Origin: Asterias rubens
Lineage: Eukaryota; Echinodermata; Asteroidea; Forcipulatida; Asteriidae
Direction of reading: 5' to 3'
Assembly (NCBI RefSeq): GCF_902459465.1
Contig: NC_047066.1
Span: forward strand, 124,001-188,000
DNA length: 64,000 nt
Shown one piece after another: positions 26,801-38,800 of the stretch. Numbering within the stretch: position 1 is the stretch's first letter; the number at the start of each line of letters is the position of its first letter. Position numbers and translations under genes: made by a program. The notes beneath the pieces were generated by a model. It was not told where the DNA came from. It worked only from the letters and a program-made list of their open reading frames with translations, and ran no database searches.

Positions 26801-29800
26801 TTCTGAAATCCATCTTGTTGTCCTAAGGTGCTAATATTTGGAGCTAATTATTTCACAAAAGAAATCTCAACATGGTGAAATTATGCAAAATCCTGGCGAA
26901 ACTTAAGCTTATTGTTTGTTAATTGTTTAAAATGTTAGTACAGTACATGTTTCACATGAAATTATTTATGAATCATAAACCTAGAGTACGACTGGAAGCC
27001 AATTATATTTACTTAAAAAAAAACTGTTCAAATTAATTTAACCTTATTTGCACAAAACAGATGCATCCGTTTCAGATTAATGTGTTGTGCATTGCACGTA
27101 GATGTATAGATGTAGTAGATGTGTACCCTCAATGACATACTTTATTTCACCCTTTTCCACAAGGTGTTGCTACTTAATGAAACAAATTGTAATTTCTAAT
27201 CAATATTCTGCAATTGTTTGACTGTTACAAAACTACTCAACCTATTCAACTTTAAATCAATATTTGAATTGAAAACATTGAATTCTCATCCATTGTGGAT
27301 GCCCTAATCCATCAGTCAGCAAAAAGCACTGACAACTTCCAATATTGATTCTTTTTCAATAAGAGACAATACTAAACTTTGCAAACTGCAAGTTTCTATC
27401 TTCCCTTATCCATGGATTGAAAGATTGATTTCTGTTTTATTTTCCCTGTACACAGACAATACCATTTCATTCTCACTTATACAATCAATCCAACTTGCAA
27501 TATTGATTGATAGATTTTGTTCATTCAATATGTTAATCATCGGTATTGACTATTGGGAAGTAATGATCAATACAGAGCAGGCTGGAACCAATACTGTATG
27601 AGCAGATTATTGATTATCCCCTAGGTACGGTTTAATCAATACTGCAATAAAAGATGGAAGGTTGCTTCTAGCACAGCCAGGATTAAATCATCTTTCAAAA
27701 TAAACATGTTCTGTTGCTGTGGTGCCCTTTGCAAAGCTCCAACACAAATTGAAGTTTTCCTCATAGAATGCCCCTTACCAGAGGGAAAATGCTTTAAGTT
27801 TTCCTCATAGAATGCCCCTTACCAGAGGGAAAATGCTTTAAGTTTTCCTCATAGAATGCCCCTTACCAGAGGGAAAATGCTTTAAGTTTTCCTCATAGAA
27901 TGCCCCTTACCAGAGGGAAAATGCTTTAAGTTTTCCTCATAGAATGCCCCTTACCAGAGGGAAAATGCTTTAAGTTTTCCTCATAGAATGCCCCTTACCA
28001 GAGGGAAAATGCTTTAAGTTTTCCTCATAGAATGCCCCTTACCAGAGGGAAAATGCTTTAAGTTTTCCTCATAGAATGCCCCTTACCAGAGGGAAAATGC
28101 TTTCCCTCTTCAAGAGCAAAGTGCAAGGCCTGTAATAAGTAATGAAACCTTTGTTGTTGTATACACACTCATTGTCTACATGTATAAAAGATGTTTGTTA
28201 TATATGGTGCTATTCCTGTGTGATACCATTGTCAAGCATTGGTCAAATCATCTTTATTAGATGCAAGTAATTAAAAACTAAATCTAGCAAATTACACGAT
28301 CCTCTACATTACTGCTATTGCCTTCTGATTCATTCATTAGGAAAACAAATTGATACAACTCACACACAATCATGCAAGCAACCTTAATGTGTAAAAAAGT
28401 AACTACATACTGTAAATCTCTTTTTGGAGGGATATTGGCTCTGAAAAGAGCAAGTGTGGTCTTAACGTTTCAAACAATTCACTCTGCTCATCTTCAGGAG
28501 AATTACAATTATTGTAATTGATGCAGTTTGAGGGGTTCTTCCTTTCACTAAGCTCACACTGTTAAAACATACCACAGTTTTACCTGAAACGATTTTGCAC
28601 ATCAAATCTTTTCACAGAATTTCAATTTATACCAAGAAGCTAACACCCTAAATTGATTTCTGTGCGCCAAGGGCCTATCCTGCAACCCTATACAATGTTT
28701 CCCAGGCCCAAACCAAGCCCAACCCCCAAATGATTATTTTTTATATGCACCAGAGAAGAACACAATGTAAGCAGTTGTGTGTGAAATCCAATTACTAGGC
28801 AGGATCACATTCAATCTATATGGATCCACCCATTAGCCAGTAGCGTTACTGAGTTGATATCCCCATTGCAAAACCACAATATCAATTTTGTTCGCTGAAT
28901 AACACGTTCCAAATGGTTTGATGTAAAACATCTTGGCCAGTAGGCTGATCCAAAATGAGAAGTTTCAATAAAAATGTAGGTTTTGAAGGCTGATCCAAAA
29001 GGAGTAGTTTCAATAAAAATGTAGGTTTTGGAGGATGAACATGGATCTGCAAATTTTTCCTCTTTTTCTTCAAGAGTTTGGACAAGTCTTAAATTTAAAA
29101 AAAGGCAAGAACCATTCAAACACTTGTACAATTTCACTACCTGCAGAGTTTTCCCATCGAAAGCAGTTGAAAGGGGCTAAAAGAACTAAAGAGATTGTAA
29201 CTTTCCAAATTTCATAAATGTCTAAGGGAAAGTTGTTTTGTGTTTTGAAACCATCTTCTTTGTTTCCACCATTCACTTATTATGATGATATCATTTTGAA
29301 TTATTACCTGGTAGATCGATGAGTTTCTTATACACCGATAAATAAGAGCTTCCCTGACACAAACTATCTTCTTAGACTGTGACTATTCTTATTACCTGGT
29401 AGATCAATGAGTTTCTTATACACAGATAAGAAAGAGGCATCCCTGACACAAACTATCTTCTTAGACTGTGACTATTCTTATTACCTGGTAGATCAATGAG
29501 TTTCTTATACACCGATAAGAAAGAGGCTTCCCTGACACAAACTATCTTCTTAGACTGTGACTTTTCTTATTACCTGGTAGATCAATGAGTTTCTTATACA
29601 CAGATAAGAAAGAGGCATCCCTGACACAAACTATCTTCTTAAACTGTGACTATACTTAATACCTGGTAGATCAATGAGTTTCTTATACACAGATAAGAAA
29701 GAGGCTTCCATGACACAAACTATCTTCTTAAATTGTGACTATTCTTATTACCTGGTAGGTCAATGAGTTTCTTATACACAGATAAGAAAGAGGCATCCCT

Positions 29801-32800
29801 GACACATACTATCTTCTTAAATTGTGACTATTCTTATTACCTGGTAGATCAATGAGTTTCTTATACACAGATAAGAAAGAGGCTTCCCTGACACAAACTA
29901 TCTTCTTAAATTGTGACTATTCTTATTACCTGGTAGATCAATGAGTTTCTTATACACAGATAAGAAAGATGCTTCTGCTGCTTTGCTGCGTTTAGAGAGA
30001 GCATCAATCTCAGACTGGAAGAGTTTCAGGAGGGGTGATACAGACTTGCGAATATCCTGTGATTAAACCCAAAATAATGTCAGTATTTTATTGATACATG
30101 TATATGAAGGTAAAATGCACAACGGAAATGGATATATTTCAGTTGTCATCCATCCCCATAACTTCACTGTGAAACTCAAATTTTTTCAAAACTGTTTACC
30201 CAAGGAATAAAGCGTTCATCCAAGGAATTTTTATGTAAATATTTTCTTGAGTCCAGGCAAGTTAAGCCATAGAGACCAACTCAACTCTGATGGGATATAC
30301 AGAGATACAATGGAACAGACCAACAGCAGATATCCAAGTTGCTTTCATTAAATAATGACTGAATTTGTGTTTTATTTACCTCTGGTGTATTTTTCTTGAA
30401 TTCCCTGCTCTGTTCCACCAGCTTCTTCCTTGATGAATCACTCTCATCTTGACGACTAGCAAGTTCCGTAGCAGTTGTATCTAGCTCCCTCTGTTGACAG
30501 AAACATAACATTCATTATCTTCAAACTCATACTTAAAAACATGCCAGAACCAGACAAAAAGGAACTAGAAACTTAACACATTGAGCTTAAAAAGATAACG
30601 TAATATTAAGCTTTTTTTATTTCCATGTATCATGACAATAAGCAGCTTCTCCCAGATCTGTAGGCAATAAACACACAAAACAAACAGTATGGAGGGATTT
30701 GTGTTACCTTTTCAAAGATATCAGCCAAATTTATAATTGATACACATCATCAAAACACTGTATCAATGAGACATCTAATGAAACACATGGCACTCATACT
30801 GGACAATATAACATTCTAGTGTTATACCATTCATAGACATCATCATAAAATGTTACTTTTGTGTAACTTGACTCCCAAAGTGACAGATATCATAATGTAA
30901 ATGATACATGTACCACAGGGTACAGATTTGAAGTTACATCATTTTGTAATGTATTTGAATACAAATACAACATTCGCTATAACGAATGATCCTCACATTT
31001 CCATGCATAAATGTACATGACACAGCAAAGCACACAATCAGAGGGAATAAGTGAACTACCCTACTGTATCAACATTTAACATATGTATGATTGGAGAATG
31101 CCAATAATGGACGTAATATGCATCAATCTTGTATGAACCTGTAAATATACACGTATTTTCCATTTTACATAACACCATACTATCAACTACATGTAGATGA
31201 AACCTGCATAAACATACGTGTATTAAAACATATCGCAGAAAATGCACATTAATAGAGAGATAGATGTGTACACACTTGTAAAAGAAATCATTTATGAATA
31301 ATCCGTTATTAAAGTCATTTCAGCAACTGTCTCTGGAAAAAAAAAAGACCATCAAAAATGTACGAAGTTTTTTTTTGAACTTGTTTTCTTTGATCATCAT
31401 ATTACAATGTACATGTATGGAACTGTACAAATAGTTAGTGGAAGGTACATTAACAAGTCAAGAAGTTCTCTATTCAACCATGGACAATGTTGAAGGCATT
31501 GAACAACCCTTGAGACCACAAGGACTATAACAAGTACATGTAGGAACGGTACCAATGATTCAGACTGTACTGAACTAAAATGCATTATTCACAGAGTGTA
31601 AATTAATGAACTCTAGTTCTTCATTCCCTATCCATCTTGAGTTTCTCTCAGTTCCATGCATGCTTTGATATTGGTACACTACCTGCTATAGTTCTACCTC
31701 CATGCTGCTACAAAGCCAGGTTAACAACTGGAAATTTCCAATAACTCTCACATTAAGGCACTGCTAATTACTTTAGCACTAGCAGCAATCATAGCTTGAT
31801 CGGATTATACCAGCCCCATTTGCTGCAATGGTAGGGCAAGGTCAGGCTCACAACCAATACAGACCCTCTGGAGATAAGAAGTAATTTGGACCAAATTTGA
31901 TCAAAGGTATTGATGTTTTCCATGATAAAATAAACGCCGACTACTGGACTGGCAAGGGACAAGAAGAGTCCAGAATGGCTGAACACAAACTACATCATCA
32001 CCTGTACACTGTACAGTGACTGTAGGATGCATGTGGCCATCAGTGGGTATTAATTCATTCACTTCAAGACTTGTCAAGACATCAAAACCAATGAGAAGAA
32101 AACAATCAAAGTGAGCTTTCAAATTCATTTTAAGAAACCAGTTTAATTTTTTTTACATTTACATTTTTTGAAACAGTACAATTGAATAAGTTGTTGTTTG
32201 CACTATTGCAAATTTACATTGCATTTATTGTTGGTTGAGTGATCATTCAAATACTCTTAAATCCATTTATAGTTCCATTAAAACAAATTCCCAGTCAGGA
32301 TCAAACTTGGTCATGATTGGGTTTTCTATGAGAGTCAAGAACATTTAACTCAGGTATCAAAAGTGTATACAGCTACGGACGATGTGACCTGTGACATCAC
32401 ATGTCTACAAAAGAGCCACAGAGCCTGGACTTCCTGCAGGCACGATTTGTACACAGCTCAATGGAAGAAAACATAAAATCTTATATTTTATGAAGAGTGT
32501 ACTGTCTAATTCTTGTAAACTTTTTATATGATGAAAGGGGCACATCTCAAAACTTGTCCAACTTTTACTGTCATGACACAATATGTCAACTTACTCAAAG
32601 AATGAACAAGGTCACGCTTATTGTAAACAAAGTTCACATGGTCTACATGCTGATACACTACTAGAGTTCCTGCTTAATTTCCACAGACTACTTTCCTTCA
32701 GTGTGCAGGTATTCCACATTACTCTCTACATGTATGTGCTTCTTATTGATAAGACAACACAATCCTTACAGCCCTGTACTAAATCTTAATATCTATGAAT

Positions 32801-35800
32801 CAATAAAGCTCTCACAGTGGCTCTACTGATATTAATAGAACTATGTCTATAGCAGCTGTATCAACAATCCATTTCTCTGACCATCATATGAATCTACAAA
32901 ACATAGATTCAATAAATGAAAGCCAGGCAAGTATTGTAATATTGTAACACAGGCCTGTATGCTTCGTTTTTGATAAGGCAAGGGCACCAAGGCATGTTCT
33001 CATTGGTAGGTCATCCTATGAGGAAATTATAATTTTTTACTGGAGTATTTCAAGGGCACCAAGGCAATGACCTGAGGGCATGGGGGCAATCACTTTCATT
33101 GCCTCTGTGAAGTGTCAGGCCTGGTAACATGAAGATACCACTTTTAGGTGATTGAAGAGGAAGGAAGTACATCATGTTTGATAATTCATGCAATGGATGA
33201 TTCCATTTGTAACATATTGAAAGGTGTGTAGAATCTAAAACGATATTTCCCAGTATTTGAGCAATTAGTTTGATCATAGAGCAAGGACCAGAAGGAGTTA
33301 TGATATTACCATGGGGACTGCAGGGCTCCATTCACAATGAGTTAAGATTGATCTTAACTGTGAATTAATCTAAATTGCTTAGGAAGGCCTAATGTCACAA
33401 TACAAATCACTATGGTAATACTGAACCCATCTTAAGATGGCCAGATACATTAATGTACGACAGGCCAGCATGGTTTAAGATTCGTTTTTACTTCTAGCAT
33501 ATGTACTTTAAGGGGGAAAGTGCTTTCCATGGGAGTTAATTCAAGTATACAACTTACATGTATTCAAGTTAATATGAGAGGGGAAATGTGTATAATACCA
33601 GAGCCTGATCGTTGACCTTGTTCATGAAACAAAAATTCATTAATGGGATTTAAAATATTTACTTTATTCTACAGATATGAAGCAAAAAACTTGGCAGTAA
33701 CTGTGTCAGCAACTTATTTAACAATAGCAATAAACACACGGTTTTTACTTACAAATTTTCCATCTCAAATCTACAGCACAATTCTCTTGAACATTGTCTG
33801 TATTTATTTGTAATTACAATGTACCCATAGTCCATAATTCTGAAGCAGTAACTGATACTACGTAGTAGTACAATGTATGTACTTATTAAAGAATAGCTAA
33901 AATTCACTGGCAGGTTTGGTTTCAGGCAATTAAGCACTTTCCAAAGTCCCTTTGGAGTAGAACGACAGTAAAATGAACTACCCAAAGCTGGCACAACTCT
34001 AGTTGGAGACCACATACAATTCATCACTTTCATTACTGAACCTTCAGTGGTTAATTGCCCTGCCCTACAATGCCCTATGTCATGTGCAGTACTCTCACAC
34101 CCTGTCTAGCCTGAGAGACAAAACACCTCATTCTCAGCTTCACTTTCTCTGTCTCACCATGGAGGTAGGTCTCACCATGGAGGTAGGTCTCACATTGGTC
34201 TGGTTGCAAGGTCATGAAAAGAACTTCTGCTCGGGTGTCCAATCATACAGAAAGAAAATAGTGCAGTTTGAACAGAATGCTCTTTATGCTCTTCCTAATA
34301 CCCGGTGTAAGAAAATTACCGTACAGTAAATTCAAGAATACTGAAATCCAAACTGATTTCACATGAATGTTTAAGCAAATTTGGTCTCATTCACTTCACA
34401 CATCCATTGGACTTGTCAAAGACTACATAATTGACTAATTTAATTACCGAACATGATGTGGGCATTACATGTGCTCTCAGTATTGACCCCTTGCACGCGC
34501 GTCACACGCAGCAACTGTTGCCACGCTCACCATGTTGGTGGGCAAGTTAGGTTTACGTGTATTAATGCCGTGTCGCCTAAAATGTGCACTTCACTGCATA
34601 ACGCACAGCATACTCTATGCTTAGAGTTATATATGAAAACGCACAGTGAAATTGCCCACCAGTATGGCGCATTCAAGATTTTTCTGATGATGACGTCAGG
34701 TAAAATGGGTCAATAGCACCATCATGAAATTATGAAAAAAGAAAATGTTCAGCTAGCCAAATTGTAAAGGAATTAGTTATTGTGTATGTAAGGAGCAATT
34801 TAATTTAAATGTAAAAAAAAAGAATATCTTGCAAAACATCTTTACACTAGAACACAAAAAAATAAGTAAAAAATCAACTCTAACAACAAAAGAGTAAAAA
34901 GGAAAGAATGAATAAAAAAACAGTTTCTTGTATAATAAACACTTAGAAACGTCAATGGAGGAGGAATTTTGAAGAGAAGAAGGAATATTGTTCCAAACTT
35001 CATCAAACAAAGATCGTTTAAAACTCTCCACATTTATATTTATTCTAATTTTTGTCTTAGTTTATTTAAGAAATACATGCTTCACAGGCACAGAAGGCCG
35101 ATTGAGTTTTATGTTTACATCATTAAAGAAAAGTAACAACTATAATGAAACATAAATAGGTTTGAGTTAACATCATGATGATTAATGTTAAATGCACAGA
35201 GAGAGGAGAACAGTTGCTTCAAAAGATATCCAACATTTGATAAAAGCTTCCATAATGCAAGCTTAATGCACAGGCAGAGGTTTTGTAAGGGACCTACTTT
35301 CTTCTTTTAAGTTACTAATGGTGTCACTTTATGGAACCTTATCCCCACCATGCCTAGTGGGTAGCTGTGATTGATTGACTCTATTGAGCTCTTAATGCCA
35401 TGGTTGGGAGATCTACCCAATATGGATTTATGAAAGGATCAGGTTAGCATTGGCCCCTCTGGGTTAATGTGTCCCAACACCACACACAACAAGACATGCT
35501 CAAATGGAAATTTCCCTGCCCTTTTTACCCAAGAATGAAGTGAAATTTAAGTGACATCGAAAGACTTACTAAAATGGCACACCCCCTATGGATGTAATGG
35601 GCAATCAGGTTCACATATTGAATTCACTTTATAATTGGCACAATGAACCTGTTAGTGGTTAAATGCACTTAACTCTTGACACTCCTAATTGATGGATAAA
35701 ATGGTCCAATGTAACATTAAGAGAGTACAAAAGATCAGCCCTTGTTAAGGAATTGAAATTACTGAAAGAGTACAGGAACACTTTAAGGCTTCTGTACAAA

Positions 35801-38800
35801 ACATGGTTTTCATGACACACAATGATTAACAATGATTAATGTTCAGTCTTCCTATCCTTTGAGTTAATAGAAATTCTTATTGTCACATTAATCATGTCTA
35901 AGCAGTGAAATATATCATTAAGATACTATCTAACTATTTGTTCAAACCAGCATGACAGTGGTGCCCTTCTTCTCTTTCTATAGTACATGTACATCAGAAT
36001 AGACGCTACTTTCTGTTGCATCTTTGCATGTTGTTCTACTCAATAATCAGCTTCTCACTATTGGTTATTTTGAAAGTAAAAAAATACAATGACTGTAAAG
36101 AACTTAAGATTTAATCGAGATCAAGCGACCGCTACTGTACTTGTTTTTAAGCACAAGTTTAAACTTGCATCGGTAACCTTATTTTTGTTGTCAAATTTAT
36201 CAAATGAAACTACCATACATTCTCTACCAAGAGTGCAATCACATCCTTAGTGGTAAGTACAATGCCATTAGCTTTTTACTTTGCTACACCCTGGTGTATG
36301 TATGATGGATGGTTATTGGTGAGGACTCTCACAGATATCCCATCAAAACACGCTTGTCATGACATCAACTTATTAGCTACGGTATGTGTCTTGTTATGCT
36401 AGAAATATCTCATCAGGGTTTGGCAGATCACTGCTCAAGTAAACTATTTATGACTGCTACTACCAAGGGGCTCACTGCTACCAATGACACAAACTTCCAT
36501 CTGGGACTGCACCAGACTACTTCTTAGAAAGAATGCATCCATTTCAATGCTCAACTCATCCTCGGTTGACGACTAACAATACAAGTTTATGTCCTCCCCA
36601 AAAAGGACATTATACCACAAATTATTTTAAAAATTAAGATGTCACTCTAAAAATTGCTTTCCAATCATAACAAAATACCTGGGGACATCAATATTACTGC
36701 ATGTATGCACAAAATGTAATGTGTTCAACTAGACCATTTTAAAATTCACAATCATTGTTGCAGTTTCAATTAACACAGACAGCATCAGTAAGAACCGATG
36801 TGAAGAGTCATCTACAAATCACATGCAGTATTAGAAAGTGCAGAAGATTGTGTACTAATTGTACTTTGAACAGATCTATAATATCTTTCATTTTGTAGAA
36901 GAGTGTAGCTGAGTTCAGGTTTACTGCTCAATCTAACGCTTGAGTTAATCTCATTCATGCTATTTCATCCTATTCATACACTGTGTGAATGTGCTATACT
37001 TTTGTTCATTAGGTGCTTACTCAGGTACAATAAAAGACAGGTACACTGTGAGTAGGTTCAGAGAGTCTAGAACTTAGAAGACAGTGCAGTCTTCTCACCT
37101 TAGATTACTAATCAGAGTACACCTCCCTTCATCATGTCCTTTGATGCAAGTTATGTTTCACTTCAAAGGTTCAGGGTACAGATGACTTTTCCAATCCAGA
37201 AACAAATTATAAATTGAATTATTGATGTGGAATTACTTGGTGTAAATAGTATGCGCCAACAGTTTAACATTCTCTATAGAATCTACAAATAGATTCTCAT
37301 TTCAAAACACGTCAAGATCAACTTTCATAGTTTCCTTGGTTGAATGGATACAATTTGTACAATGTAATGAGGTACACATGATGCACATTGTTCTAGCATA
37401 AAGAGACATGCTTTGACAGAATTGACCCTCTGTTAGCTGTGCAGCTACATCTACATGTATTGTATATTGAACTTGAAGTACAGTATAATTATGTTCATTT
37501 TAATTGAGGGAAGCTTAGAATAATCAAGCCATTAGTTAAATTGTAGTTTGATGATAGATACTACAATCCTGCTAATAAATGAGTTAGTGTTAAGCATTGT
37601 GACTACTAGTACTACATCCAATATAAAGATTATCAATAGTATTAATTGATAAGTGGACTGCCCAGCTACCACTCAGCCCAAGTTCAATCCTGCTATCCAG
37701 CTCCTGGTTCAATTTCCCAATTCAGCTAGGGACAGAGTTTCAATCAATACTCCCACCACCACAGAGCTCTGGACGATCGAGGCTTGTCGGGCAAAAGCAA
37801 ACGTCCCTTGGTTTCAAGCCCGTCAGCTTCCATCGATCTTGTTAATCAATAGATTCAATAACCTCGGCAGAAATTGAAAGCCTCTTCCAATGCAGCGGAC
37901 TGAGTCCAGGGGAGCCGGGGGGCCCTCACGGCAGCTGAAACACCGCTACGCGCACGCACACATAGACTTGGCTTTCTCAATTATCGGAACACGTCACCTA
38001 TAAAATTTCCGAGCCAAATATGCACCTGCTTTGACACTTGGACTCTCGCGGGATGCATCGGGAAACAGAGGGAAAGAAGAACTGATGAGATATTGATCTG
38101 TGTTGTTTTGAGGAGCCGACCGCTTCTAACTTATTGGTTTATGGTTAAGGGGGGAGTGGGAAAGGAGAAAGACTGAGTGTTCAACTTCAACTGAGTCATC
38201 TATGTACTGTTGGAAAGAGCATTGAATGAGCTAAACTGTAAAAGAAACAAATGTTTCATTTATTGACACCAAAACAATACAGTGTTCATTATCATTATTG
38301 TTGCATCATAGAAATTAAACATAATGTACCTGGAGCTTCATCTAATGAAGATCCTGATGAATCAAGGATGAATTTTCCAGGAATATATTGGGGGAGGTGG
38401 GGGCTTGATACTTTTTTTTCTATATGTACTTAATTTACTAAATTACTCAACAAATTATACATAATTATGTACTGGGCCCGATCGGTACTTCATGAAGACT
38501 GGTAGGCATTGTCTCCATTCTCCTGGTTATTGCCTTGATGCCCTTTGAAACTGTTCCAATTGAAATTAACACAAAATAGGCCCTATCTGACAAGCCAATG
38601 AATATGACTGCGAGGTCAGCATCAACTGGCCTTCTTCTGTGTGCATGATATTGTTTTTATTGCTTGCCCATCCTTAAAGACAACAGTCTCTTAACAAACT
38701 GTACCATGTTTTTTTTTTACCAGCCACCCACACATCGGACCAGCATCAAACTCAACTTACTTGTCTATTGTGAGAATGGAAGCCCTATTTCCCCATACCC

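Larger units (their letters stand above)
24762..29929 (-). other. CUX1/CASP intron 3
   Basis: A 5.2 kb intron. In transcript order it holds the 89-bp exon 3 edge array, the 44-bp array, the ATTGAT cluster and the 46-bp array before exon 4. Between these the sequence is AT-rich with no recognised gene. A short near-duplicate pair of ~45 bp lies at about 28,945-29,035 (GGCTGATCCAAAA...GTAGGTTTTG). Confidence 0.7.

Noticed and set aside
37653..37877. 74-codon plus-strand open frame in the intron 1 island
   Set aside because: No splice sites framing it and no recognised homology. A non-coding regulatory island is a better reading.
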